DNA from: Thioalkalivibrio sp. ALJT
GTDB taxonomy: Bacteria > Pseudomonadota > Gammaproteobacteria > Ectothiorhodospirales > Ectothiorhodospiraceae
Direction: 5' to 3'
DNA: 64,000 nt
Assembly (NCBI RefSeq): GCF_000381825.1
Contig: NZ_KB907123.1
Location: forward strand, 86,021-150,020
In this document: in pieces, positions 10,228 through 20,289 of the stretch
Position numbering within the stretch: position 1 is the stretch's first letter
Layout: each line of letters starts with the position of its first letter
The notes under the pieces: generated by a model
Seen by the model: the letters and a program-made list of their open reading frames with translations, nothing else
The model's database searches: none
Told to the model about the DNA's origin: nothing
Program-made: the position numbers and the translations under genes

Positions 10228-12243
10228 TCAGAGCCGGAATCGGGCGAGGGCGTGCTGGATCTCGCGCTCCGCCTGCTTCAGTTCGTCCGTGGCGGCGCTG
10301 ACCCGGTCGGCGCTGTTGGCGGACTGATCGGCCTCGTTGGAGATCTGCACGATGTTGCGGTTGATCTCCTCGGCGACGTTGCTCTGCTCCCGTGCGGCGA
10401 CCGTGATCTGGTCGGTCATCTCCACAATGGTGGTGACGGCCTGACGGATCTGCTGCAGGGCCGCGTTCACATCGGAGGTGTGCCCCATGGTGGTTTCGGC
10501 CTCGTCCTGACCATGCTGCATCGCCGTCACGGCATCGGTAGTGGCGGTCTGCAGCCGCGAGATCATGTCCTCGATCTCGTCGGTGGACTCCTGGGTGCGG
10601 GTTGCCAGCTTGCGCACCTCGTCGGCCACGACTGCGAAGCCGCGACCGTGCTCGCCGGCGCGCGCGGCCTCGATCGCTGCGTTCAACGCCAGCAGATTGG
10701 TCTGCTCGGCCACGCCGCGGATGACCTCCAGTATGGTTCCGATCTGCTTCGAGTCCTCGCCCAGTCGGGCGACGGTCCCGGCCGCCTGTTCCACGGTGCC
10801 GAGGAGCGCGGACATGGACTCGATGTTCTTTTCCATCACCCGTGAGCCATTGTCGACAGCCTCGCTGGCCTGGTCACCGGCCTGCGATGTCGCATCGGTG
10901 TTACGCGCGATCTCTTCGGCGCTGCTTTGCATCTCGTTCATGGCAGCGGCGACTTGCTCGGTCTCGTCACGCTGGCGTGCGACGGCCTCGCGGGCCTGAT
11001 AGGCCTCCTGGTTCAGGTGCTCGGTCGCGCGGTTCAGGGTCTCGGTGCTGCTGCGGGCGTTCCCGACTGCCTGCGCGATCTTGTCGGTGAAGCGATTGAA
11101 GGCATGCCCAAGGCGGGCGGTCTCGATCAGGCCGTGTTCATCCAGGCGGCGGCTCAGGTCGCCGTCGCCATCGGCGATCGCCTCCAGGGCCGCGGTGGAA
11201 CGCGCCAGGGCCCGGCGCACGACCCGGATGATGAAGAACGCGCTGATGACGCCGAGAACGACTCCGATCAGCGCCAGCACGCCCTGAGTGACCCGGGTTG
11301 CCCGCATGGTGCCGCCCAGGTCGGCGGCGGCCCCCTCTGCGTGTTCGGTAATGTGCTGGCTGAGGGTCTGCAGTTCGGTGCGGGCCGCGACGATGGCCGG
11401 GCCGACCGCGGTGCGGATCAGCCAGGCATCCTGCAGGGCCCGGTCGCTGCCGTGGATGCGGATGATGTCCTGGAGTCCGCGGTCGAGATTGTCCAGTCGC
11501 TGTTCGAAGTCCTCCACCGCGATCTGCTGTTCGAAGCCGAGGTCATCGTATTGCTCCCTCAGGCGCGCCACCACGTCGTGGGTCTGGCCCAGATACAGCC
11601 GCAGATTCTGTTCGAATGCGTCATCGCGGAAGGCGATAAACCCGCGCAGGTTGGATGTGATCTGCAGCAGATTGCTGCGCAGGGTATGGAAATCGTCCAG
11701 TCGCTCAAACGATCGCTGCTCGCGCGGGCGGGCCATTTCCTCGTTGATCATCGTGCTGGTGAGCTGTGTGAGCTCGATGGTCGCCGGGTTGACGCGGGCG
11801 TTGGCGACGCCCTGGGCCGGCATGTTCGCGGCCATATCCTCGGCGATCTCGCTCAGGTGGTCGCGGTGGGCCGCGAAGGCATTAATGCGCTCGCGCGCGC
11901 GAGCGGCGATCTGCGTCAGCTCTTCGGAGCCCGCAACCATCGGGTCCTGTGCCAAGTTGTGCATGGCCTGGTCGAGGTCTTCCATTGCCGTCAGCCAGGC
12001 GTCGCGATGCTCGGATTCCGCGCTCATCAGGTAGAAGCCGAGGAAGGCCGCGCTCTCCTGCAGCAGTTGTTCCACGTCGTTGGCCCGGGCAACCGCCGGA
12101 TAGTCCGCCTGGGTGAGTTCGTGGATCCCGCGGTCACCCACATTCAGGGCCCTCAGGGCGAGCAACGAGTTGATGATCAGGATGGCGACGACCAGGCCGA
12201 ACCCGGCGATCAGCAGTCCGCGGATGGAGAGTTTGTCCAGCAT
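10228..12243 (-). CDS. Methyl-accepting chemotaxis protein
   Basis: This is a transmembrane chemoreceptor of 671 residues that signals to CheA/CheW. It has a first membrane helix at about residues 9-30, a helical periplasmic sensor to about 315, a second membrane helix at about 318-338 ([19 protein letters not shown]), a HAMP linker, and a cytoplasmic coiled coil with the conserved tip ([19 protein letters not shown]). No C-terminal CheR-binding pentapeptide is seen. The start ATG at 12243 has AAAAAGGAG upstream. The ligand is unknown; the sensor resembles the helical-bundle type. No chemotaxis operon genes are adjacent. Confidence 0.92.
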   Translation of the reverse strand: MLDKLSIRGLLIAGFGLVVAILIINSLLALRALNVGDRGIHELTQADYPAVARANDVEQLLQESAAFLGFYLMSAESEHRDAWLTAMEDLDQAMHNLAQDPMVAGSEELTQIAARARERINAFAAHRDHLSEIAEDMAANMPAQGVANARVNPATIELTQLTSTMINEEMARPREQRSFERLDDFHTLRSNLLQITSNLRGFIAFRDDAFEQNLRLYLGQTHDVVARLREQYDDLGFEQQIAVEDFEQRLDNLDRGLQDIIRIHGSDRALQDAWLIRTAVGPAIVAARTELQTLSQHITEHAEGAAADLGGTMRATRVTQGVLALIGVVLGVISAFFIIRVVRRALARSTAALEAIADGDGDLSRRLDEHGLIETARLGHAFNRFTDKIAQAVGNARSSTETLNRATEHLNQEAYQAREAVARQRDETEQVAAAMNEMQSSAEEIARNTDATSQAGDQASEAVDNGSRVMEKNIESMSALLGTVEQAAGTVARLGEDSKQIGTILEVIRGVAEQTNLLALNAAIEAARAGEHGRGFAVVADEVRKLATRTQESTDEIEDMISRLQTATTDAVTAMQHGQDEAETTMGHTSDVNAALQQIRQAVTTIVEMTDQITVAAREQSNVAEEINRNIVQISNEADQSANSADRVSAATDELKQAEREIQHALARFRL

Positions 12244-12360
12244 GCGATAACTCCTTTTTCGCGCCGTGGTCGGATCCCTGCGCGATACGGGGCCTATGGC
12301 AGTTCAACCTCTGTTACGGCCGCCACGGGCAGGAGTTGAGGGGGCTGGTCTCCTCGAGGC

Positions 12361-14277
12361 TCAGTCGGATTCCAGTTCCTCCCAGCGCTGGTAGCACTGG
12401 TTCAGCTCGGTTTCCACCTGCTGCAGCCGCGTTTGCAGGTCACGCATGCGCGTTCCGTCGCGCAGGGTTTCAGGATCGCTCATTGAGGTACTGATGGCCA
12501 GTTGCTCCTGTTCCAGGGCCTCGATACGCGTCGGCAGGGTCTCCAGTTCGCGGGCATCCTTGTAGGAGCGTTTGCGCGGCGCAGCCGCGGGCGTGGCGGC
12601 TGCCGCCGGTACGGCCGGCTTCGGGTCGGGCTTTTTCGGCATCGCCCCCGGCGTCGCTGCCTGACTGCCGGCCCCTTCCAGCAGGCGTTGGGTGACACGC
12701 TCCGGCAGGTCCGACCAGCCGCCGACAAATTCCTCCACCGAGCCGTCGCCGGGCAGGATCAGGGTGGAGGTGGCGACGTTGTCCAGGAACGAACGGTCGT
12801 GGCTGACCACGATGACGGTGCCCGTGTATTCGATCAGCAACTGCTCCAGCAGTTCCAGGGTCTCCACGTCGAGGTCATTGGTGGGTTCGTCCAGTACCAG
12901 CAGGTTGGCCGGGCGCAGGAACAGCTTGGCCAGCAGCAGGCGGTTGCGTTCACCGCCCGACAGCGCCGATACCGGCTGGCGCGCGCGTGCCGGCGGAAAC
13001 AGGAAGTCTTCCAGGTAGGAGAGGATGTGGCGGCTTTCGCCATTCACCGTCACCCGGTCGCGCCCCTCACCCACGGCATCCTGCACCGTGGTGGCTTCGT
13101 CGAGCCGGGCCCGCGCCTGGTCGAAGTAGGCGATCTCAAGCTGGGTCCCGAGTTTGACCGTGCCGGTCAGCGGAGCCATCTGGCCGAGCAGCCCGCGCAG
13201 CAGGGTGGTCTTGCCGGCCCCGTTGGGCCCGACGATGCCCAGCGCATCGCCGCGCTGCAGCAGCAGGTTCACGTCGCGCACGATCGGATGGTCGTAGCCG
13301 AAGTCTGCGTGCTCGGCCTCGATCACCAGACGTCCGGAGCGTTGTTCCGGGCTCAGCTTCATCTTGACCTGGCCGCCACGTTCACGCCGCTCGGCGCGTT
13401 TCTTGCGCAGGGCCTGCAGGGCACGCACCCGGCCCTCGTTACGGGTGCGGCGGGCCTTGATGCCCTGACGGATCCAGGCCTCTTCCTGGGCGAGCTTGCG
13501 GTCGAATTCCGCGCGTTGGCTGGCCTCGGTCTCCAGGCGCTCGGCCTGGCGCTGGCGAAACGTCTCGATCGACGGCGGGTGTTCGTACAGGTGGCCCCGG
13601 TCCAGCTCGAGGATGCGGGTGGCCACGCTCTCCATGAACTGACGGTCATGGCTGATAAAGACCACGGTCAGGCCGCTGTCAATCAGGAACGCCTCCAGCC
13701 AGCGGATCGCCGCCACATCCAGGTGGTTGGTGGGTTCGTCCAGCAGCAGCAACTGCGGGCGTTGCACCAGTTCGCGGGCCAGCCAGACCCGGCGCTTGAG
13801 CCCGCCGGACAGCGCCGCGAATGCTGCCTCCGGGTCCAGCGTCAGGCGCGAGATGGTGGTCTCGACCCGGTTCTGCAGGCTCCAGCCGTCCAGCGCATCC
13901 AGCTGTGACTGTACCGGCCCCATCTTTTCCAGCGCCTGCATGTCACCGGCTGCGGCGGCCTGACTCAGGTGATGGAAGCGTTCCAGCAGGCGGCCGACCT
14001 CGCCCAGACCCTCCGCCACGACATCGAACACCGTGCCCTCGATCCCCGGTGGCAGTTCCTGAGTCAGGTAGGCCGTGGTCAGACCGTCCTGACGGGTGAT
14101 CTCGCCCGAATCTGCCTGGGCATCGCCATTGAGCACCTTGAGCAGGGTGGATTTGCCCTCGCCGTTGCGTCCGGCGATGGCGACCCGTTCGCCGGGTTCC
14201 AGGCTCAGGCTGACGCCGTCGAGCAGGGCGGCCATGCCGTAGGCCAGGTGGATGTTGCGCAGGGTTAGAACAGCCAT
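12361..14277 (-). CDS. uup: ABC-F family ATPase Uup
   Basis: This is a soluble protein with two ATP-binding cassettes and no membrane domain. Cassette 1 has Walker A GRNGEGKST, signature LSGGLKRR and LLLDEPTNHLD. Cassette 2 has GPNGAGKTT, LSGGERNR and LVLDEPTNDLD. An inter-domain basic linker and a C-terminal coiled-coil tail (about residues 570-638) identify it as Uup rather than EttA. Uup-type proteins act on ribosomes and branched DNA intermediates. Start ATG at 14277 begins the canonical MAVLTLRNIHLAYG; the longer upstream frame is not conserved-looking. Length 638 residues. Confidence 0.92.
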   Translation of the reverse strand: MAVLTLRNIHLAYGMAALLDGVSLSLEPGERVAIAGRNGEGKSTLLKVLNGDAQADSGEITRQDGLTTAYLTQELPPGIEGTVFDVVAEGLGEVGRLLERFHHLSQAAAAGDMQALEKMGPVQSQLDALDGWSLQNRVETTISRLTLDPEAAFAALSGGLKRRVWLARELVQRPQLLLLDEPTNHLDVAAIRWLEAFLIDSGLTVVFISHDRQFMESVATRILELDRGHLYEHPPSIETFRQRQAERLETEASQRAEFDRKLAQEEAWIRQGIKARRTRNEGRVRALQALRKKRAERRERGGQVKMKLSPEQRSGRLVIEAEHADFGYDHPIVRDVNLLLQRGDALGIVGPNGAGKTTLLRGLLGQMAPLTGTVKLGTQLEIAYFDQARARLDEATTVQDAVGEGRDRVTVNGESRHILSYLEDFLFPPARARQPVSALSGGERNRLLLAKLFLRPANLLVLDEPTNDLDVETLELLEQLLIEYTGTVIVVSHDRSFLDNVATSTLILPGDGSVEEFVGGWSDLPERVTQRLLEGAGSQAATPGAMPKKPDPKPAVPAAAATPAAAPRKRSYKDARELETLPTRIEALEQEQLAISTSMSDPETLRDGTRMRDLQTRLQQVETELNQCYQRWEELESD

Positions 14278-14442
14278 GGGTTCCGTGTCTGGCTCGGGCA
14301 GGTTGCAGGAGGGTGGCGCCGGTACCGTGCGCGGCGGGTGGCAGACACCGGGGCGACCACTGGAGCCGGGTGTCCTCCGCACGACGTTTGCACGGCTGCG
14401 GGGAGTATAGCGGATGCTGGCGCGGTCGCGCGCCGGCTGCCC

Positions 14443-14608
14443 GGGAGCCTGTCGGATCTGGGACGGATCGGCTGCGCGTGTGGGACAGCGGTCCCTTGTT
14501 CCGCGCTCTCTCGTTACATCGTCCCCACCATGCGCCTCGAGAGGCCGAAAAAAGGGTCTCGCCTCCCTTCATGCTCGCAACGATCGTCCAAACCCGACCG
14601 GCTCCCGG
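14443..14608. repeat. Dispersed intergenic repeat, copy 1
   Basis: This block begins GGGAGCCTGTCGGATCTGGG and ends CCGACCGGCTCCCGG, so its ends are inverted relative to each other. It shares GGGACGGATCGGCTGCGCG, a GCGGTCCCTT block and GAAAAAAGGGTCTCGC with the copy at 60384-60599, and its termini with the copy at 38064-38130. It fills most of the 407-base gap (14278-14684) between ccmI and uup, in which no gene is visible. Confidence 0.75.
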
Positions 14609-14684
14609 GGAGACCTGACATCTCCCCGGGTCGCGGGGTGTCGTCGATCGCGACATCGGGCTGCAGCCGGGCGTCGGGGCGCCG

Positions 14685-15626
14685 TCAGTCTCTGTCTTCG
14701 CGGGCGTCGCTTTCTTCGGCCGCCAGGCGGTTTTCGATCTCCGTGAGCTGGCGCCGAATGACCTGAGCCTCCGGCGCGTCCTCCGGGAATTGCGGCAGCA
14801 GGCGTTGCCAGCGTTCGCGCGCGGTTTCGAAATCGGCACGCTGGAAGGCCGCAAGCCCGGAGAACCAGAGCGCGTCCGTGTGTTCGGGTTCGACTTCCAG
14901 TGCTTGATGGACGTAGGGCAGGGCACGCTGATTGAGATCGTTGTCGTCCTCCGCAGCGAGCATGTCCGCATAGGTGACCAGTACGTTCGGGTCCTGATCG
15001 GCCCCGTACCGGATCGCCTGCTCGTAGGCGTGCATCGAGTCCGTATCCTCGCCCATGAGGGTGTAGGAACGAGCCAGCGTCAGCCAGCCCTCGGGGTCCT
15101 GTGGATTCTGCTCGAGGCGCGCGCGCAGGCTCATCACCTCCGCTTCGAACTGGGCCTCCGAATCTCCGGGCTGGGCCCTTGCCGGTTCGGGGTCAATAGC
15201 GGCGGCCCCGGCGCCGAAGCCGTCATAGATCAGGAAGGCCAGCAGCGGGATCATGATCAGCACGGAGACGCCCGCCGGCAGCCGCCAGGAGACGCCGGGG
15301 TGTCGCTGTTGCCGGGAGCCGGCCTGATCGCCGGCCTCGAGCAGGCTGCGCTGCAGATCCAGACGTGCCTTGTCGAATTGCTCGCGCGAGAGGGTCCCGT
15401 TGTCGAGATCCGTTTCCAGCTCCGCAAGCTGGGAGCGGTAGATGTCAACGCTGGTCCGAAGTTGGTCGTCCTGCGGGTCGGCATTCTCCGTACCGGGCCC
15501 GGAGGCGGTACGGGTGTCCTCGTCCTGCGGGCGTTGCAGGTGTTTGCCGGAGCGCAGCAGGGGTACGAAGACGAACAGCAGGGCAACCAGGGTCAGGGTC
15601 GCCGCGATGGCCCAGAAGACAGTCAT
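14685..15626 (-). CDS. ccmI: Cytochrome c biogenesis protein CcmI (CycH)
   Basis: CcmI is the apocytochrome-holding chaperone of system I. It presents unfolded CXXCH-containing chains to CcmF/H. The 313-residue protein has an N-terminal membrane helix (about residues 3-23), a charged cytoplasmic loop, a second membrane helix (about 120-140, VSVLIMIPLLAFLIYDGFGA), and a periplasmic TPR-like region (LARSYTLMGEDTDSMHAYEQA and following). The start overlaps the ccmH stop by 4 nt, so the genes are translationally coupled. It is the last gene of the ccm operon. Confidence 0.92.
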   Translation of the reverse strand: MTVFWAIAATLTLVALLFVFVPLLRSGKHLQRPQDEDTRTASGPGTENADPQDDQLRTSVDIYRSQLAELETDLDNGTLSREQFDKARLDLQRSLLEAGDQAGSRQQRHPGVSWRLPAGVSVLIMIPLLAFLIYDGFGAGAAAIDPEPARAQPGDSEAQFEAEVMSLRARLEQNPQDPEGWLTLARSYTLMGEDTDSMHAYEQAIRYGADQDPNVLVTYADMLAAEDDNDLNQRALPYVHQALEVEPEHTDALWFSGLAAFQRADFETARERWQRLLPQFPEDAPEAQVIRRQLTEIENRLAAEESDAREDRD

Positions 15627-16138
15627 TGCTTCTCCTTGTCCTTGGTGCGGTTGAGCAGCTTCTGCAGCCGCGCTTCTTCCTCGGGGGAGAGTGCGTCAGG
15701 GCGGACCTGCCGACGGCGCCGCCAGAGAGCGATGCCGAGGGCGGAAAAACCGCCGGCGAGCAGGAGGCCCGGACCGAACCACAGCAGATAGGTCGAGGCG
15801 TTCATCGGCGGCTGGAAGCGGACGAAATCCCCGTAACGCGAGACCATGTAATCGATGACCTCTTCCTTCTCGGCCCCGTCCCGGACCATCAGGGAAATCT
15901 GCCGACGCAGGTCCGCTGCCAGTGGCGCGTTGGATTCGATGAGGTTCTGGTGCTGGCACACCGTGCAACGCAGCTCGCGCACCAGCACCTGGTAGCGCTG
16001 GGCCTGCGCCTCGGTCTCGAACTCGATGGGAGCGGATGCCGGTGCGGTCGGCGTATTCGCGCCCACCGCCGCCGGGCCTGCCAGCAGGATGCCGCCAAGG
16101 GTCAGTGCGACGGCCAGGCGACTTCGCATTGCATTCAT
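15623..16138 (-). CDS. ccmH: Cytochrome c-type biogenesis protein CcmH (CcmL/CycL)
   Basis: This is the periplasmic thiol-disulfide component of the haem ligation complex. The signature LRCTVCQ (LRCxxCQ, about residues 56-62) carries the redox cysteines that keep the apocytochrome CXXCH reduced. A signal peptide precedes it (LAVALTLGGILLAGPAAVGA), and a C-terminal membrane anchor follows (about residues 118-138). At 171 residues it is the short, single-domain form, with the TPR part encoded separately by ccmI. It overlaps both neighbours by 4 nt. Confidence 0.94.
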   Translation of the reverse strand: MNAMRSRLAVALTLGGILLAGPAAVGANTPTAPASAPIEFETEAQAQRYQVLVRELRCTVCQHQNLIESNAPLAADLRRQISLMVRDGAEKEEVIDYMVSRYGDFVRFQPPMNASTYLLWFGPGLLLAGGFSALGIALWRRRRQVRPDALSPEEEARLQKLLNRTKDKEKQ

Positions 16139-16665
16139 GATTCCGCCTCCAGCTGCCGGTATTTCGGCAGGATCTCGTTCGCGACGATCTCGGGCGTGAT
16201 CAGCCCGATGTGCTTGTAGCGGATGGTGCCGTTGCGATCGACCAGAAAGGTCTCCGGTGTCGCATAAACCCCCCAGTCGATCCCGACAAGGCCGCTTTCG
16301 TCAAAGCCGATCGCGTCGTAGGGGTCGCCAAACTGGGCGAGAAAACGCAGCGCATCCTCGCGCCGGTCCTTGTAGTTGAGACCGTAGACCGGAACCCCTG
16401 CCCGGCTCAGTCGGGCCAGCATCGGATGCTCCTGTCGACAGGTGACGCACCACGAGGCCCAGACGTTGACAAGGACCGGTTTGCCTTTCAGATCGGCAGA
16501 GGTGAAACGGGCCTCCGGGTCGCGCAGCTCGGGCAGATCGAATTCCGGTGCCGGTTTGTCGATCAGCGGTGACGGTAACTCGGACGGCTCCAGGCTCAGC
16601 CCCACCCAGAGCAGCGCCACGAGCGCCAGGAAGGCGACCAGGGGTAGCGTAAAACGCAGTTTCAT
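16135..16665 (-). CDS. ccmG: Thiol:disulfide interchange protein CcmG (DsbE)
   Basis: This is a membrane-anchored thioredoxin-fold reductant for the CcmH/apocytochrome disulfides. The N-terminal anchor is at about residues 5-24, and the active site is WASWCVTCRQE (CxxC, about residue 79-82), followed by the cis-Pro segment YATPETFLVD. Length is 176 residues. The start ATG at 16665 is chosen because it opens directly into the basic n-region and anchor. It overlaps ccmH by 4 nt. A 195-base gap separates it from ccmF; that gap has no gene and could hold an internal promoter. Confidence 0.94.
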   Translation of the reverse strand: MKLRFTLPLVAFLALVALLWVGLSLEPSELPSPLIDKPAPEFDLPELRDPEARFTSADLKGKPVLVNVWASWCVTCRQEHPMLARLSRAGVPVYGLNYKDRREDALRFLAQFGDPYDAIGFDESGLVGIDWGVYATPETFLVDRNGTIRYKHIGLITPEIVANEILPKYRQLEAES

Positions 16666-16860
16666 GGCGTCGAATCCTCCGCCGGCAGGCACAAACTCTC
16701 AGCGTGGCCGTGGTTGAGCGGTGTGGTGCCGGACCGCAGCGGCGCTAGCCCGAACCGTAGCGCGGGGTGGCAGGACCCGCGCCGGTGACCGGGTCGAATA
16801 ATGTCCCATTCGTATATCAATCGCACGAATCTCATTTGAACCGGTTGATGATCGAGGCGG

Positions 16861-18900
16861 TCAGCCTGCACCCGTCGGCCGCGGTTGCTCGCGATCTCCC
16901 GGTACATCGGGTCCGGCTGTGCCGGCGTCATCGGCCGCCAACAATCCCTGGTCGTCATGTTGTGCCCGCCGCCGGTAACGGCGGTCGGAGGCCGCCAGGA
17001 AGCCGCCAATCCCCATCAGGACGACACCCGTCCACACCCAGTTCATGTACGGCTTGTAGTAGACGCGCATCACCCAGGCGTCCGCACTGAGCTGTTCGCC
17101 CATATTGACGTACAGGTCACGGAACAGCCCGCGGTGCAGCGAGGTGTGGGCCATCGGTTGTTCCTGACTGAAGTACTCGCGCATCTGCGGGTACAGGGTG
17201 GTCAGCGGCTGGCCATCGTCGAATACCGAGACCGTTGCCTGGTCGGCCACGAAGTTGGGCCCGTCGACTCGGTCCAGCGAATCGAGGCGGAACTGGTAGC
17301 CGCCGACTTCGATAACCTCGCCATGGGCCATGCGCACGTCGCGTTCGTCGTCATACCCGATCACGAAGGTGATACCAATTACGGCCAGGGCAACGCCGAC
17401 GTGTGCAATCTGCATCCCGGCGTAACTGCGACCGAGACGGCGCAGACGCGTTGTCAGGGGCTGGCGCGATTCGCTGCGGGGGCGAACCCGATAGGCCAGA
17501 TCGTGCAGCGACGTCCCGATGATCCAGACGCCCAGGAATGCCCCGAGCCCGGCCAGGAACGACCATTGCCCCACGAATACGGGCCAGATCATGCCGACGA
17601 CGAAACTGAAGGCGAAGATCCAGCGCAGGCGCCAGAGCAGTTCGGTGGCATTGTCCTGTTTCCAGCGCAGACGGGGACCAAAGCCGAGCAGGAGCAGCAA
17701 TGGCAGCATCAGCGGCATGAATACGGCCTCGAAATAGGGCGGACCCACCGAGATCTTGCCGAGGTTGAACGCATCCAGCAGCAGCGGGTAGATCGTGCCG
17801 AGGAGAACCGCGGCCCCGGCCACCGCCAGCAGTACGTTGTTCGACAACAGCGCGGACTCCCGCGATACGAGACTGAAACGCCCGCCCAGACCGACGCTGC
17901 CGGCGCGCCAGGCGAAGAGCAGCAGCGACGCCGTAACCACTACCCCGAGGAAGGCCAGCAGATAGAGACCCCGATCCGGGTCTACCGCGAAGGCATGTAC
18001 CGAGGTCAGCACGCCGGAGCGCACCAGGAACGCCGCCAGGATCACCAGCGAGAAGGTGAGGATGGCGAGCATGACGGTCCAGTTCTTGAAGCTGCCGCGT
18101 TTCTCGGTGACCGCCAGCGAGTGCAGCAGGGCAGTGCCGAGCAGCCACGGCATGAAGGACGCATTCTCGACCGGATCCCAGAACCACCATCCGCCCCAGC
18201 CGAGCACGTAGTAGGCCCACCAGCTGCCCAGGCCGATCCCGAGCGTCAGGAAGGCCCAGGCGACTGCGGTCCAGGGGCGTGACCAGCGTGCCCAGGCGGC
18301 GTCCAGCCGTCCGCCGATCAGCGCAGCGATGGCAAAGGAAAAGGCCACCGCAAAGCCGACATAGCCCATGTACAGCATCGGAGGGTGAAAGATCAGCCCC
18401 GGATCCTGCAGCATCGGATTGAGGTCCCGGCCTTCGATGGCGGCCGGCAGCAGGCGTTCGAACGGGCTGGAGGTGAATACGGTGAAGCTGAGGAAGCCGA
18501 CAGCGACCAGGCCCATCACGCCCAGTACGCGCGCGAGCACCTCCCGCGGCAGACTACGGCTGAAGGTTGCCACGGCCGCACTCCAGAAGCCGAGGATCAG
18601 GACCCACAGCAGCAGTGACCCTTCGTGTCCGCCCCAGACTCCGGAAATTTTGTACTGTAACGGCAGCAGGGAATTGGAGTGGCTGGCCACGTAGGCGACC
18701 GAGAAGTCGTCGGTGACGAAGGCCCAGGTGAGTGCGGCGTACGCGACCGTGAGAAAGGCGAGCTGTCCGTAGGCGGCACTCCGCCCCACCGACATCAGGG
18801 CGACATCCCCGCGTGCCGCCCCCAGCAGGGGCAGGGTGCCCTGCACCAGCGCGAGAATCAGGGCCAGAATCAGGGCGAAGAAGCCAACTTCAGCAATCAT
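16861..18900 (-). CDS. ccmF: Haem lyase subunit CcmF
   Basis: CcmF is the integral membrane core of the system I haem ligation complex. It reduces haem and attaches it to apocytochrome c. The 679-residue protein has about 15 hydrophobic segments and the WWD-type haem-handling motif GGWWFWDPVENASFMPW (about residues 231-247). Periplasmic histidines are present around the motif, as expected. It ends in a short basic tail. The start is 2 nt from the ccmE stop, consistent with one transcript ccmABCDEF. Confidence 0.95.
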   Translation of the reverse strand: MIAEVGFFALILALILALVQGTLPLLGAARGDVALMSVGRSAAYGQLAFLTVAYAALTWAFVTDDFSVAYVASHSNSLLPLQYKISGVWGGHEGSLLLWVLILGFWSAAVATFSRSLPREVLARVLGVMGLVAVGFLSFTVFTSSPFERLLPAAIEGRDLNPMLQDPGLIFHPPMLYMGYVGFAVAFSFAIAALIGGRLDAAWARWSRPWTAVAWAFLTLGIGLGSWWAYYVLGWGGWWFWDPVENASFMPWLLGTALLHSLAVTEKRGSFKNWTVMLAILTFSLVILAAFLVRSGVLTSVHAFAVDPDRGLYLLAFLGVVVTASLLLFAWRAGSVGLGGRFSLVSRESALLSNNVLLAVAGAAVLLGTIYPLLLDAFNLGKISVGPPYFEAVFMPLMLPLLLLLGFGPRLRWKQDNATELLWRLRWIFAFSFVVGMIWPVFVGQWSFLAGLGAFLGVWIIGTSLHDLAYRVRPRSESRQPLTTRLRRLGRSYAGMQIAHVGVALAVIGITFVIGYDDERDVRMAHGEVIEVGGYQFRLDSLDRVDGPNFVADQATVSVFDDGQPLTTLYPQMREYFSQEQPMAHTSLHRGLFRDLYVNMGEQLSADAWVMRVYYKPYMNWVWTGVVLMGIGGFLAASDRRYRRRAQHDDQGLLAADDAGTAGPDVPGDREQPRPTGAG

Positions 18901-18902
18901 GT

Positions 18903-19364
18903 TCAGAGCCCTTCCGGGCGTTCAACGGTGCGGGCACGCTCGCGCTGGGCCTGCTTGATGGCCTCCGCGGCCTCGGGCGGCATGTATTCTTCGTCATGGC
19001 GCGCCATGACCTGCGTGGCGCGAAACACGCCATCCTCCTGAAGCTGACCGACGGTCACTACACCCTGTCCTTCCCGGAACAGGTTCGGCAGGACGCCACT
19101 GTAGATGACGGGCACCGCCTTCGCGGTGTCGGTCACCTTGAAGTGCACGGTCACCCCGTCTTCGCCGCGCCGGACGCTGTTGTCTTCGACCAGCCCGCCC
19201 AGTCTGAAGGTGCGTTCGAGGGGTACGCTGTTGGAGGCGATCTCCGACGGTGTGTGAAAGAAGACGAGATTGTCGCTGAAGGCGTTCAGCACCAGGGCGG
19301 TGATGGCGAGCAGCGCCGCAAGCCCGAATCCGACCAGCATCAGGCGTTTTTGACGTGTTTTCAT
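18903..19364 (-). CDS. ccmE: Periplasmic haem chaperone CcmE
   Basis: CcmE binds haem covalently in the periplasm and carries it from CcmCD to CcmF. It has a single N-terminal anchor (about residues 9-28) and an OB-fold domain. The haem-binding histidine lies in ARHDEEYMP (about residue 122), the conserved His...Tyr context. Length 153 residues. The start ATG at 19364 overlaps the ccmD stop in an ATGA arrangement. Confidence 0.94.
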   Translation of the reverse strand: MKTRQKRLMLVGFGLAALLAITALVLNAFSDNLVFFHTPSEIASNSVPLERTFRLGGLVEDNSVRRGEDGVTVHFKVTDTAKAVPVIYSGVLPNLFREGQGVVTVGQLQEDGVFRATQVMARHDEEYMPPEAAEAIKQAQRERARTVERPEGL

Positions 19365-19528
19365 CGTTCCTCCTGTCTCGACAAGCGCGCCATGCGCTGC
19401 AGCCATTGCCACAGACGGCGGCGACGGAAACGTAGCTGGGCGATCTCGACGGCGGTCACACCCGCCATCATGGCGTAGGATCCCCAGACCCAGGGCCAGT
19501 ACCCGCCCATGGCGAGAAATTCAGTCAT
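19361..19528 (-). CDS. ccmD: Haem exporter accessory protein CcmD
   Basis: This 55-residue membrane protein stabilises the CcmABC-CcmE complex and helps release holo-CcmE. It begins MTEFLAMGGYWPWVWGSYA, the aromatic-rich start typical of CcmD, continues in one membrane helix, and ends in a strongly basic cytoplasmic tail (RFRRRRLWQW). It lies exactly between ccmC and ccmE and overlaps both by 4 nt, which supports it despite its small size. Confidence 0.92.
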   Translation of the reverse strand: MTEFLAMGGYWPWVWGSYAMMAGVTAVEIAQLRFRRRRLWQWLQRMARLSRQEER

Positions 19529-20277
19529 GGCTTTTCACTCTCCAGCCGTTCTTGCACCCACCGGGCTCGTCGCTCGCGCTCGAGAATTTCCGTGCGGGCA
19601 CGGGCCAGGACGACGGCGATCGAATACATCCAGCAGGCCAGAAACATGATGAGGATGGTGACCCACATGATCGTCGCCATGGTGGGTGCCTGCGTCACCG
19701 TTATGGATGCCCCCTGGTGCAGTGTGTTCCACCACTGCACGGAAAAATAAATGATCGGGACATTCACGACGCCGACCAGGGCCAGAACCGCGCTGGCATT
19801 CGCTGCTCGCTGGCGATCCTCGATCGCGGCATGCAGGGCCATGTAGCCCAGAAACAGGAACAGCAGGATCAGCTCCGAGGTGAGCCGCGCATCCCAGACC
19901 CAGTAGACCCCCCAGGTGGGCCGCCCCCACAGGGCTCCGGTCCAGAGGGCGAGGAATGTAAACAGGGCGCCCGTGGGGGCAATGGATTTGGCCATGACCT
20001 CGGCCATCTTGATGCGCCAGATCAGACCGATGCCCGCATAGATGGCCATCAGCACGTAAAGAAACATCGACATCCAGGCGACGGGGACGTGGATGTAGAT
20101 GATCCGGTAGCTGTCGCCCTGCTGATAGTCGGGTGGGGCCACCCAGAGGCCGAGATACAGGCCCATCGCGAACAGGATCACGGAGAGCAGGGCGAAGGCG
20201 GGGATCAGCCGCCCGGCCAGATCATAGAAGTTTGCCGGGGCGGTGAAGTGAAACCATTGAATTCGGGTACGGGACAC
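19525..20277 (-). CDS. ccmC: Haem exporter/handling protein CcmC
   Basis: CcmC loads haem onto CcmE. This six-helix membrane protein of 250 residues carries the tryptophan-rich periplasmic motif WGRPTWGVYWVWDARLTS (about residues 117-134) with flanking His residues (YIHVPVAW; NTLHQG). It overlaps ccmD by 4 nt and follows ccmB by 12 nt. Confidence 0.95.
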   Translation of the reverse strand: MSRTRIQWFHFTAPANFYDLAGRLIPAFALLSVILFAMGLYLGLWVAPPDYQQGDSYRIIYIHVPVAWMSMFLYVLMAIYAGIGLIWRIKMAEVMAKSIAPTGALFTFLALWTGALWGRPTWGVYWVWDARLTSELILLFLFLGYMALHAAIEDRQRAANASAVLALVGVVNVPIIYFSVQWWNTLHQGASITVTQAPTMATIMWVTILIMFLACWMYSIAVVLARARTEILERERRARWVQERLESEKP

Positions 20278-20289
20278 AGCGAACTCCGA

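Noticed and set aside
10927-12339. A 470-codon plus-strand frame within the chemoreceptor gene, and 12502-13908 within uup
   Set aside because: They are shadows of clearly recognised minus-strand genes.
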